A stretch of 28,069 nucleotides of DNA from Sperchopsis tessellata (taxonomy: Eukaryota > Arthropoda > Insecta > Coleoptera > Hydrophilidae), in assembly GCA_033557685.1 (NCBI GenBank), contig JAWQRN010000594.1, positions 1-28,069 of the forward strand, written 5' to 3'. Within the stretch, counting starts at the first letter, position 1; the number at the start of each line of letters is the position of its first letter. Positions 18,185-27,494 of the stretch are shown piece by piece. Position numbers and translations under genes: made by a program. The notes under the pieces are model-generated. The model was given only the letters and a program-made list of their open reading frames with translations. It did no database searches and was not told the DNA's origin.

Positions 18185-19510
18185 TAGCAATGAAAATATT
18201 GTGTTGATACTGTTACCCTACTAATTGGTAGCACATACAACACAAAAATTCACTTCGAATGGTAAACATTAACTGGGACTATATATGGGTGATAATTTGT
18301 ATTAAAAATTACAATTTTTATTTTTAATAATGTGATATCATCATTGAGCATATCCAGTTTTAAATAGGATCATGCTTATTTCTATTTAGCAATTCTTTAC
18401 CAAAATATTTGCTTAATGCTTAATTTTTTCACTTAATATTATATATATGTATATATTGGGAAAATAGAGTCTAAGATATTCGGCTAATTTGTATATGCCC
18501 TAACTTCTAACTTTTTAAAATTAGTGAATAAATATTTTTCATATTTGTCTGAATGTAAACAATAACATTATCTTTATTATCTAAAATGTGCCTCTAGTTT
18601 GAAAATATACCAAATAAGGTCATTTTGTAGCCACTTTGTTTTTTTCAAAAATGTTCTTATTTCAGTAACTAAAATTTTCTTTACATAGTAATTTACGTAC
18701 TAACAATATAGAGATAGGGAAACTATAATGCAGACTACTCCCATCGCATATTTTCCAAAAATACAGACAATATATATTTCGTACCACTATAATGAATACA
18801 ACTCAATGTGCGCAATATCAGATTGGTATAATTGAATAATTTTAAATGGTTTAATTTCTCGCATTTTCTAAAAACTTAAACAGTAGTCATTTCTGATTCC
18901 ATTTAAAGATATAAACCGAAAATTATTATTATTTTATTTTTAGATAGGTCACATTCTCAGTAAGAGGCTGTTTCCGGGGATGAGAATTTGTTTTTCAAGT
19001 ACTCTAAATGTTTAACGGTTATGTATGTTATATGTTTTCTTTTGCACCCTACTTAGCAGTAAAACAGCTTATTTGCGTTAATAACATTATTGATGAATTA
19101 TTTCTATTGAAGGAAAACGATGTGAACATTTTTCTACATTGAGCTTTAATATATTGATAATCTTTAGTAGATATCACTATTAGTTAAATACTATTTCCCT
19201 CTTATCCTTATCGTACTAAACTGCAACATTTTCCCGAAATCTAGCTGGAATATTAACTCGGTACGCGGTTAGCGTTTAAAACTCTTCGTTTAACATAAAT
19301 TCCGAAAGTTTCTCGATAAATAGTAATTAATTGAAATAAAGTAAACTCCCTAATTCGGAGTCAGGAGAGTACAAAATATACTGGGCCTGGCCTAGTTTAT
19401 TATCAAACGAAAGTTGCGTTTGACATTTTTACCCGTTTAATATTTATCGAAACCCATCGATGTTTCAAATGTATTTGATTGTTTTTGAGATATCTGTTTG
19501 AGTAATGCCG
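18185..19510. other. AT-rich noncoding stretch
   Basis: No gene, RNA or element fragment was recognised. A short TA/TG run lies near 18440-18457. Confidence 0.55.
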
Positions 19511-19515
19511 CCCCA

Positions 19516-19697
19516 TCAAACATATCGCTGCATGTCATTATCTGTGGATCCCCTCTTTTCCTCTCGTTCACTTTCTAGCGAAATGGCATCGGTAATTTTG
19601 TCACAAAAATTTTGCTTTTGTGAAAAATATGTGATTATATTTCCGCTTTGATCTGTGCAGGTCTTGAATTCTGTAATATTCTTGTTTTTGTGTGTGT
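19516..19697 (-). CDS. Candidate terminal exon, unknown protein
   Basis: The minus strand has a potential acceptor ATATTACAG just above 19681. It is followed by an open stretch through TCTDQSGNIITYFSQKQNFC, DKITDAISLESEREEKRGST and DNDMQRYV to a stop at 19516-19518. The frame can also be read from an ATG at 19719. The residue mix is polar and less AT-driven than random frames nearby, which hints at real coding sequence. I recognise no domain. It could be the end of a host gene, a decayed element or chance. Confidence 0.25.
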
Positions 19698-19914
19698 TAT
19701 ATAATAGCACAGCACACACGCTACACTTTTGACTATCACGTAAACTAATATATCAGTTCAGATTTTACACACAAAGATGCAGTCAACATATTGTTTACAT
19801 ATAATACACATATATACCATTGTTTAAATATATCGATATGTTTGCCAAATAAATTAAGAATATTGTAATGTTTTTACAAGTTCACAAATAAAAGTTCAAC
19901 AAGTTTAAAATGTA

Positions 19915-19920
19915 TTTATT
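19915..19920 (-). promoter_or_regulatory. Possible polyadenylation signal AATAAA
   Basis: AATAAA on the minus strand lies about a dozen bases after the stop of the 19932-20111 candidate exon. The hexamer is common in AT-rich DNA, so it is only supportive. Confidence 0.3.
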
Positions 19921-19931
19921 GCTAGTTTACA

Positions 19932-20111
19932 TTAACACCATGATAACTTATACAACTGTATTCTAATGGTTATATTTAATGCCACGAGTCTCACTAGATC
20001 GTCAGAGGTCTGTATTGAGGAATCGACTTCATCTGCCTCCACTGGCTGGCTTTTTTGCGGGCCCGTTAGGGACTTTGCTGGAGCTGGCAAATGGGCATCT
20101 GGTGCGATCGA
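19932..20111 (-). CDS. Candidate terminal exon, unknown protein
   Basis: On the minus strand a strong polypyrimidine-rich acceptor, TTATTCTTGCCCTCAG, ends at 20112. The 180-bp frame after it reads SIAPDAHLPAPAKSLTGPQK, then SQPVEADEVDSSIQTSDDLV, RLVALNITIRIQLYKLSWC and a stop at 19932-19934, with AATAAA just downstream. The stretch is near 48% G+C against ~28% around it and uses codons with G/C third positions, as a conserved coding exon might. The frame extends upstream to 20189, but that part is AT-rich and intron-like. No family is recognised. It may be the last exon of a host gene whose other exons lie outside or in the AT-rich DNA above. Confidence 0.35.
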   Translation of the reverse strand, partial: SIAPDAHLPAPAKSLTGPQKSQPVEADEVDSSIQTSDDLVRLVALNITIRIQLYKLSWC

Positions 20112-20194
20112 CTGAGGGCAAGAATAATCTGAACGCTTAGTGGTTAGACACTCAGCAGTAGTTTCGTAACAATATAATTTGTTTCTCACATACT

Positions 20195-21240
20195 TAGCTT
20201 ATAATCTAATGAAAATTTAATATAGTTAATGACATTTATTGTAAAAGTTACTATACTAGGCCGAACAAATATTTTCGATTTGCCTCAATTATACTACAAA
20301 TATGAAAACATTTAACAATCAAACGAAAATGTTTGTAAACCTTGGGCAAATTCATTAAGCTACCCTGTATGGGTGCCATGGATTAACCAGCATTGTGCAT
20401 ATATTAATAATGTAAATGTTGAGGAAAGATAATTAATACGCACCAGTATATATGGTATACATTTGTAAATTGAAAATATAAACGAGTCCTACATTTAATA
20501 ACTTTTACCTTCTCCACCCTAGAACAATATTAGAGAAAATATAGTATGCACAAAAATATCGACCTACGGATTTCAGAGAAATGATGTATGTGCGTATGTC
20601 ACTGGCAAATATTGGAATATACAGTTATGCCAGAAGTGGGACTTTCCAAGGCATGAGTTTAATTTTTTCTCGTCTAAAATAAAAGTTCTTCTGTTTCTTA
20701 GAAATGTAAGGTATTAACAGAGGTATATTTTAATAGAAGTATACCTAATAAATACATTTTAAAATGTTGGTTATACACTGTATACTAGCTGTTACAAAAA
20801 CAATACTAAATATAAAATGTAGTTGGTGGTGGAAAATAAGATAAACTCTCTACTACAGTTTCAACTTTTATTCATGACCTGACTAGATTTTGTGCTTACA
20901 AGGGCTATTGTCCTATTATTATTCCTTAAATATTTCATTTCCTGATGATTGGAAACTTCAACCCAAAAATCAGTCAACTTTGTTTTTAAACTACGATAGA
21001 AATAAAATTTATTGATTGGACCCTTACTATTTTCTTGTATTTATTCTTAATATTAAACAATATTTAGTACTGAAGATGTGGGCAGGTGTCCCAAAATTAA
21101 AATTAATGGTTAACATATTATATTTTAAAATGTTACTAAGTTCGATAGATATCAAAGTTAAAAGCGTATCATTATAAACCTTAATGACATAAATATAACC
21201 CTTAATAAGAAAAATGTTATCCCACATAGATGTCATTTGA
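20195..21240. other. AT-rich noncoding stretch
   Basis: No supported gene or repeat. Possible upstream exons of the 19932-20111 candidate were sought and not found. Confidence 0.5.
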
Positions 21241-21245
21241 ATTAA

Positions 21246-22400
21246 AGGGGCAAACGTACGTTCAGTTGTACAATAATTAATCTCATCGTCAAGTTGATCA
21301 GTTCAAATAATAGTAGAAATATAGACAAACTGTTTTAAATCATTAGCTACAAAAGTATCGAATAATCATTGCAGAGTTACTAATGTGATAGAAGAGAAGT
21401 TCGAAGTGACCCCAGGTGCAGGTGGTGCGGTCAGTGGTGCCGAGAAATTAGACTTGTGTAGTTCTAGTTCGGTATTTGTAATGGATCAGGAACACAGGAC
21501 AACTTTTTTTTAAACTACTCTCCCAAGCGAAAAATAAACCTAGATAATTTTAATGTAAATAGTTTTATAAAAGATTTTAATTTGGACAGTTCTGACGATA
21601 ATTTAAATAGTGGTTTCGAAAACAATAATTTGTGTACATCTGCAACTTTAAATTTTAGTTTATTACAATATATCAACCGATCACTTTCTAACTCATTGCA
21701 ACTGCTTAGCAATAATTATTTAGATATCATGTTTTTGAATATTAATGGAATAAGTGGAAATACATTTTTTATAGAGGTGATGTTGAAGAGACTGCAGGGT
21801 GTTGCCAAACACTGGTTGTGCGTTGACAAGGTGCTCCACATTGACTGTGTTATCTTGTGCTCTCACTACGTTTGAACTCGGCATTGGCATGTGGGTGTTG
21901 CCAAATATGCACGCCATGGGGCCGAGTTTGATATATTTATTAGATTCCACCACTTGTGTAATGAAAAATCAATAAAATTTTGCTGTGTGGAAATAAATTG
22001 ACTAGGAATTTTGATATGCCTGTATCGTAGCCCTCTTATCACAACTAGTGTAGTTTTCAAAAATTTCGAGGTTCTTTTGGAGGAATTAATTGCAAAGACG
22101 ATTATAATTATGGCCGATTACAATATTGACGTTTTGATTGCTGATCATAGCTCGAGGGATTTTATAGCGGTGTTGAAATCATATTGTTTGGTTTCTAATG
22201 AAATCAGGCGAACGTGTGTCACCCCAACATATGTTTCTTGCATCGACAGCATTATAACAAATGTCGATTTGCAATATTCAGATGAAAATATATACGAAAC
22301 AAGGCTATCTGGTCATTGTTGCTGCTTTTTAACCATGATATGATTCCTTCTGAACAATTATGCAAACTTAATGTTGTAGAGAATACTGACTGAAATAACA
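21246..22400 (+). mobile_element. CR1-like non-LTR element, 5' part
   Basis: This is the longest plus-strand element after the first PLE. About 235 bp of GC-richer leader (with GTGACCCCAGGTGCAGGTGG at ~21407) precedes an ORF with an endonuclease and no RT. The 3' side stops at ~22400, close to the opposed Jockey relic, so the rest was lost or never copied. The 5' boundary near 21246 (GGGGCAAACGTACGTTCAGT) is a composition-based guess. Confidence 0.6.
21481..22343 (+). pseudogene. Apurinic-type endonuclease ORF of CR1-like element
   Basis: The ATG at 21481 (MDQEHRTTFF) runs into an eight-T tract where one missing base gives a stop. The correct frame continues NYSPKRKINLDNFNVNSFIK and is open through 21582-21872, with NNYLDIMFLNINGISGN (first endonuclease strand). 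Then come TRHWHVGVAKYARHGAEFDI, ILICLYRSP (~22014), IIIMADYNIDVL (~22102-22137, the GDFNID motif as ADYNID), TRVTPT-like TCVTPTYVSCIDSIITNVDL, and RLSGHCCCFL (~22300-22330), where the usual SDH is SGH. The catalytic Asp before the final His is therefore lost. Order and spacing match CR1/L2-type endonucleases. Stops at ~21873 and ~22000 also break it. Confidence 0.7.
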
Positions 22401-22519
22401 ATTTAAGTTTGAGTTGTTTTACGCTTTATTATTTCTAGGTGCTTTCGAAAAATGCTCTCCGGTAATATAAATAAATTCATGGCCTAAGAAGCTACAAATT
22501 ACGCATGTACTTGGAAAAT

Positions 22520-22795
22520 CATGCAAAATAAAGAGCCAATTGTACCTTTTAACTGGTCAAATCCCAAATCCAACGACAGTCTCGTACTATAGGAAGTACA
22601 AGAGAATTCTTCATGGCGTAACCTTATTAGAAAAAATGGTCACTGGGAGTGAAATCAGTCTCTTCCAAAACACCCTTTCAAAGAGCTTGAACAAGATAGG
22701 CATTTTACTTCTTCGGCTGATTTTATGTGCTTAGGTATGACAATTATTTGCCCAACTTTACATTGGGATGGAAAAACACCGGTTCTAATTATGAC

Positions 22796-22849
<54 letters not shown>

Positions 22850-24071
22850 GTGTGTTAGTACAATTAAAGCTTTCAATGAAAATTGTTATGCATGACCGCA
22901 GTTATAAGATCGTAACCTAGTGTCTTCTTGGGATTTAGATTTTTCTGGATTATCGCCCTGACTTTTATGGATTTTATGGGTAATGTCATTGGATTTGGAT
23001 TATTTAAGTGCGAGGAGATATTCATTTCTTCTTCTTGTGATATTTGGTATGTGTAAGGATGGAATAAATTTTCAAGGTGTACAGAAAATTCTGTTGCCTT
23101 TTCTTCATCTGTTTTTGCCCATGACCCATCAGTTTTTCTAATTGGTGGTATGCTTATTTGGGTTCTGTTGATCTTAGCTATCACCTTCTACAGTGAATAT
23201 TCAGTAGCTTCTATCGAAGTTAGGCGTTCTAGATATTCCTAAATAGATTTATTTTTTTCATCGTTGAGCAACTCCTTATCTTGGGGGGGGCTGGTAGCCA
23301 TCCAGATTTTCCTCAATCTCATCTTCTCAAGAATTTTGTTCTTAACCGTTTTATAGCTGTGTCAAGTTACTCGACATTTTTTAGTGAGATATTAACATTA
23401 ATCATTTCCTCCTCTAGCAGCTCCCTAGAAAACTCCTAATTAGTTCTCTTGTTAGTAAGAATTACTGGCGTTTGTTTGTTTATTATCTTAGAGCTCAGTG
23501 TTATTAATATGGGCGAATGCTTAGACGAAAGGTCAAGGTTTTGCTCTGCTATAAGATTGCATGTGGAAATTCCCTTAGTGACGCAAAAGTTTATCATGTC
23601 TGTTAACTTGTTTTTATCACTGGGAGTTATCAACCTTGCGCTCCATCGGGGATGCTTAGCGTTGTAGTATCCACCAGCATGGAATGTATTGCCTAGTGTT
23701 GCATAAAACTATGTATACTTGTCTTCTTTAATAGCATGTCTTGGAGGGAAATAGTCTGCAGAAATAGTTAGTAGTCCCCGCATGTCTTCAATTATTTGTT
23801 GTTTGAAAGCATTATGTTTGGAACTTCCTGGTTTCATAGTGCATTATCGAGTTTTACTGATGACAGCATTGCCACCTTAAGCTGTGCCATTAGGATGTTT
23901 TGTGTCATAGATCGTGTAATTATTAATTCTTAAGAAGCTGCGGCTGGTATAGTGGGTTTCCGAGATTAGCATGATTCCGATGGCATGTTCTTTCAGAAAA
24001 GCGGATACCACTTGTCCGTGATTGATAAGTCCATTAGCTTTTCTAACTGCAGTTTTAAGGTGTTGGTCCAT
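22520..24071 (-). pseudogene. Jockey ORF2: endonuclease and RT N-terminus
   Basis: The start is an ATG at 24071 (MDQHLKTAVRKANGLINHGQ), overlapping the end of ORF1. The endonuclease shows IGIMLISETHYTSRSFLRIN, YTIYDTKHPNGTA, GGNAVISKT, DMRGLLTISADYFPPRHAIK and HAGGYYNAKHPRWSARLITP (~23690-23635), where Jockey enzymes have GGDYNAKH, so the catalytic Asp is Tyr. The final motif is SSKHSPIL where SSDHSP is usual. Past further stops the RT approach region reads ISIPPIRKTDGSWAKTDEEK, ATEFSVHLENLFHPY and NPKKTLGYDLIT (~22935-22900). After the (TA)n tract come RTGVFPSQCKVGQIIVIPK and a degraded RPISLLP-like stretch. RT motifs A to C are absent. Confidence 0.85.
22799..22847. repeat. (TA)n microsatellite inside Jockey ORF2
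   Basis: About 24 uninterrupted TA units, the longest in the window, sit between GYDLIT and RTGVFPSQ of the RT. Confidence 0.95.
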
Positions 24072-24730
24072 TAATTTATTTTTTCGAGCAGTTTAGACAT
24101 AATATTAATTATTGTGTCTAAGCGCTGTGCCATTTTCTCCACTTGTTTTTCCAACCTGGAAATGTGGTCCTGCGGATTGGGAAAATTTACAGTATGCTGG
24201 TTGATTATTCCTTGCCCTTTCGGACTATTGCGAACGACAGTTCTTTAAGGGAGGCGTTGCGTTGTTATGCGGTGTTAGAGTACAAGGCTGGGAATTTTTT
24301 TTCTGTTGAAGCTCCTTATAAACTTTGCGTCCGCGATAATTGGCAGGATGTTTTTATCCACAAAAGTTTGTTTTCTCCACAATTCTTGCTATTAAGAAAG
24401 CTTTCACACTTTAAGCAACGCAGTTCTCGTGTGCAAAAGTTTTTAGTATGTCCTAGTTGTTGGCATCTTGAGCATTGTGGTATTTGCCTATTTTGGAGCA
24501 CCGGCTCTACAGTAATTTTGTAGTATTGTTGGTTTTTGATTTCATATATTGTCTTATTGCTGTTAGTGGGTTGTATATATAAAAAGAACATTGGCAAAGT
24601 TTGTTTATCTTTACTACTTTTAGTATTGTATATGTTTCTTGTTTAATACCTCAAATCTGAGATCTCTGATCAGTTCTTCTAAGTTTGCGGTATGATGCAT
24701 TCCTTTTATGACGATCTTCAATGGTAAACA
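24065..24730 (-). pseudogene. Jockey ORF1 C-terminal half
   Basis: Minus-strand reading gives LPLKIVIKGMHHTANLEELI (~24725-24666), then, after a stop and frame change, LPMFFLYIQPTNSNKTIYEI and KNQQYYKITVEPVLQNRQIP. The first knuckle, CSRCQQLGHTKNFC, is intact (C-x2-C-x4-H-x4-C). The second, CLKCESFLNSKNC, lacks its His. After more shifts the C-terminal coiled coil appears, DHISRLEKQVEKMAQRLDTI and MSKLLEKIN, just before the ORF2 ATG. ORF1 and ORF2 overlap by a few bases, as is common in this clade. Confidence 0.8.
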
Positions 24731-24734
24731 CTGG

Positions 24735-25575
24735 ATTGGCAATCAAAATTATGAAACAATATAGAATGTACATATGTTGTGGTAATTAATATACAAAAAT
24801 TTAAAATATATTTGAAATAAATGTGTACTAAATAATAACGCTTTGTTTACTGTACCGAAAGTATACAAAATTAGAATTTTCCCACCACTTTGATAAACAA
24901 AAATACGTGGAAACTACTTATAGCCAAAACGTGGGATAACGTTATGTTTTAATTGATATTTGAAATGAAAATAACATTCGAAAGTCATCCCTGTCTGTCA
25001 TAGTATTAATAATAATAATAAAATTGTAGACATATAAAGAAATATATTAATACCGAAATAAATTAGATTCATTCAAGATACATTACCTTTTTTAAATTTA
25101 TTTAATTGGTCGTAAGCTTATTTGTAGGCTCATTGACAAACTCCAATATTAGATTCAAAGTTTTTAGCCTAGCCTATATACTAACTTTTCATATCATAAA
25201 GAAATAGACAATATTCGATCTGCATAGTATTAAACGAATGAACAGTAAATAGTATGTTGCATATTTAATGTCTTTATAATTGCTGCTTACCTATTTCCTT
25301 AAAGGCATTACGTATATTTGTCTATTTCATACAGCAATATGAAATAGTTCCAGAATAACTATATCGCTAAAACTAAGAACCTTTCTTCGGCCTTCGATAG
25401 TGAGCCACATTATATATACATGCATTTTTGACATCTGATTTATATAATTTTATATTTCGTAAAAGAAGACATATTGTAATTTTCTCAGCTCAATAAATAA
25501 TTTAGAATTATTAGTATCATTATTAAATAATATTTACAATTATTAATATGTCTTAGTAATATCATAAAATAGTTA
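24735..25575. other. AT-rich noncoding stretch
   Basis: No supported gene, RNA or element was found. Confidence 0.55.
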
Positions 25576-25577
25576 AT

Positions 25578-25658
25578 TTATCCCATCGATAAAATAAGAG
25601 TTTCAATATTTTTTGGTGGTGTCTGAATAAGTCCTACTTCGACTGGTTTTGAACTTAC
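25578..25658 (-). CDS. Weak candidate short terminal exon
   Basis: On the minus strand the acceptor-like TTTTTCTTGCAG ends at 25659. It is followed by a 27-codon frame, SSKPVEVGLIQTPPKNIET then LILSMG and a stop at 25578-25580. The middle is GC-richer than its surroundings. No polyadenylation signal or partner exon was found and no family is recognised. It could be chance. Confidence 0.2.
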   Translation of the reverse strand, partial: VSSKPVEVGLIQTPPKNIETLILSMG

Positions 25659-25661
25659 CTG

Positions 25662-26190
25662 CAAGAAAAACGTTTGTTCATTAAATTAAAATATGCAACA
25701 TTAAATTGCAAGTGTATTTTTTATATGTTCATCAATTCGAGATATGTCAGAAAAATTACTAAAGAAGAAAATATGAATTGCACTAAATTTCAACAATAGA
25801 TCCTTTAATTATGTTTCCAATTCCAAATTAAAATACCTTAATTAGACTGTGTTAAATAATGAATCAAAATAAAAGTAGATCTATATAATTGCGACAGCAG
25901 CTCAGTTCAATATTTTTACCATTTTACACATACTTGAAAAATAATATTATTTTTAAACCCACACATACAATTAGCACAAAATGTAATGTTGCTTACAAAA
26001 TGGTTCGTTTTACATAATCTATAAAAAAGTTACACATTAGTTTCCACAAAGTTAATTCTAAATTTTTCGCTCCCTCAGAAATTAAGCGTATTTGCAAGAG
26101 AATGTAAATAAACCGACGACACAGTAATAAGTCCTTAGCTTTCGGTCGACAGAAGTCGTCTGAGAAATTAATTAGTTCCATACATGTTTT
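25662..26190. other. AT-rich stretch with a small hairpin-prone patch
   Basis: No supported gene. At 26114-26165 the sequence contains GACGAC/GTCGTC inverted copies and a minus-strand CAGACGA..GTCG..GAAA string that faintly resembles a hammerhead core. I do not call it one. Confidence 0.4.
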
Positions 26191-26197
26191 GCGAAGC

Positions 26198-26371
26198 CTA
26201 TAAAGTTTTGAGTTTCGCCAGTGTAGATTTTGTGTTCAAACTTACATTGTAATCTAACATGACGAGGGTGATGTATGTTGTATATGCATATAGAAGTTTC
26301 TGGGCCGCACCTAATAAGTTACCCAGCACCGCCACAATTTCCTTCAAGGTTTTATGATTCAATAAAGAAAC
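26198..26371 (-). CDS. Candidate internal exon or short frame, unknown protein
   Basis: A 57-codon minus-strand frame contains HKTLKEIVAVLGNLLGAAQK and LLYAYTTYITLVMLDYN. A consensus donor, GTAAGT, begins at 26245 immediately after the LDYN codons, so the exon would end at 26246. The DNA here (GTGGCGGTGCTGGG) is much richer in G+C than the flanks and gives an amphipathic, protein-like sequence. No clear upstream acceptor is seen and no family is recognised. It might be a host exon or part of an unrecognised element. Confidence 0.3.
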   Translation of the reverse strand, partial: VSLLNHKTLKEIVAVLGNLLGAAQKLLYAYTTYITLVMLDYNVSLNTKSTLAKLKTL

Positions 26372-26379
26372 TCAACATG

Positions 26380-27235
26380 AAATATTCATTAAAATTATCT
26401 CAAACTCTATGGCGAAATAATAAATGGCTACAGTAAATTTTCGTTAAAAAGACTACACAATAGCTTGAGATCTATCAGCATACAAAGTTTCCCAACAGGA
26501 TTTACTGATTTAGAGGTTGCAAACTTTATTACAATGCCCCAAAGCTCGAGATTACACCTGCCTCCCCTGACGGCCGTTATCACAATTCACAATTTAAGCT
26601 GCTTTATTATTAAATGCGCATTGCATTCGAAAATTTTGGCTATTTAATATTTATTGAGGCATATCGGCATGTCTTTACAACACGCGCTAATCTAGCGCAG
26701 TAAAACCAAAGATACAATTTCCAAAACAAGCACAATTTCGGCTACAAAATAAAGATTAAATACCGTTTATAAAACCAAGTATCAAATAGATAATAATAAA
26801 TAGTGCTGACAGTATATCATATTATTTATTCAGGGTTAAAATACTCAGAAGACTTAAACATAAGAATAAGAAAAGATGCTATTATAAAGCTTCATAATAA
26901 TGGCGTAATGAAAGTTCATCATCTACTTGTGTTAAATTTAATGAGATGTGAATGTGTACATGAATATATAAAATACTCACACTTGTAGCTATCATACCAC
27001 AAATACTGCTATAAACAAGTTTCATTTTTTTCTACAGACGGCAAGATATAGAATAAAAATGGCTCTAATATAGCGTTTATTTTAGAAGATATAAAATAAG
27101 TTAATGACATTTTAACATTCTATTGTATAAAATGTATAGTTAACTGCATCATGTCTTTTAATTGCCCATTTCAAATAACGAAATTAGATAAAAATATAAA
27201 TTGCAAACAACTATAACAGTGCTGTACTAAGAATT
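26380..27235. other. AT-rich noncoding stretch
   Basis: A GC-richer patch at 26535-26582 (CTGCCTCCCCTGACGGCCGT) is the only notable composition change. No gene is supported. Confidence 0.5.
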
Positions 27236-27292
27236 ACACGGCCATAGGTTTTACCGAAGACAGGAGTGTGTTTGCTTTTCAATTTCCCAATG

Positions 27293-27322
27293 TTTCGTAC
27301 ACCATTTTAGGGACATTATCAA
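27293..27322 (-). other. Hammerhead-like core, left arm
   Basis: Minus-strand order is TTGATAA (27322-27316), a GTCC.. segment, then GAAA (27296-27293). The stem II partner is decayed. It faces away from the matching core in the right arm. Confidence 0.4.
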
Positions 27323-27442
27323 GACATGTAACTCTCAGAAGTGCTAAGTGTAGATTGCCATGTAGCTCTGAAAGTTTACACCTACCACTTTTCAGAGCTC
27401 TATGGCAGTATACACTTAGTAATTAATTAAGAGCTATATGTC

Positions 27443-27473
27443 TTGATAATTTCCCCAACAACGGCGGACGAAA
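27443..27473 (+). other. Hammerhead-like core, right arm
   Basis: Plus-strand order is TTGATAA (27443-27449), a weak CC/GG-containing hairpin ending GGAC, then GAAA (27470-27473). The GAAA box is intact, but TTGATAA differs from CTGATGA at two positions. Confidence 0.4.
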
Positions 27474-27494
27474 TGTTAGCTTAAGGATATCTGC

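Larger units (their letters stand above)
22500..24730 (-). mobile_element. Jockey-clade element B, decayed
   Basis: The minus strand carries the second half of ORF1, then ORF2 with the endonuclease and the start of the RT, ending near 22500 before the RT catalytic core. It differs from element A in retained regions and sequence, so it is a separate insertion. A 49-bp (TA)n tract interrupts the RT region. Stops and frameshifts are frequent. Confidence 0.85.
27240..27490. mobile_element. Inverted pair of PLE terminal segments
   Basis: The left part, read on the minus strand (TAGCACTTCTGAGAGTTACA then TGTCTTGATAATGTCCC, followed by GAAACATTGGG and CGGTAAAACC), matches the terminal segment of the PLE at 15770-15880. 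The right part is its inverted copy on the plus strand. The arms (~27312-27384 and ~27388-27458) form an imperfect palindrome centred near 27386. No PLE coding sequence accompanies them, so this is a solo, head-to-head terminal structure. Confidence 0.7.

Noticed and set aside
20920..20965. CCTGATGATTGGAAAC as a possible hammerhead core
   Set aside because: There is no room for a stem II hairpin between CTGATGA and GAAA, and no PLE context.
26114..26165. CAGACGA..GTCG..GAAA string resembling a hammerhead core
   Set aside because: The spacing between stem II and GAAA is wrong, the first box has two mismatches, and no PLE sequence is adjacent.
26465..26647. 60-codon plus-strand frame after TTTCCCAACAG
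   Set aside because: It has an acceptor-like start and a GC-richer patch, but the second half is ordinary AT-rich sequence and no donor or motif supports it.
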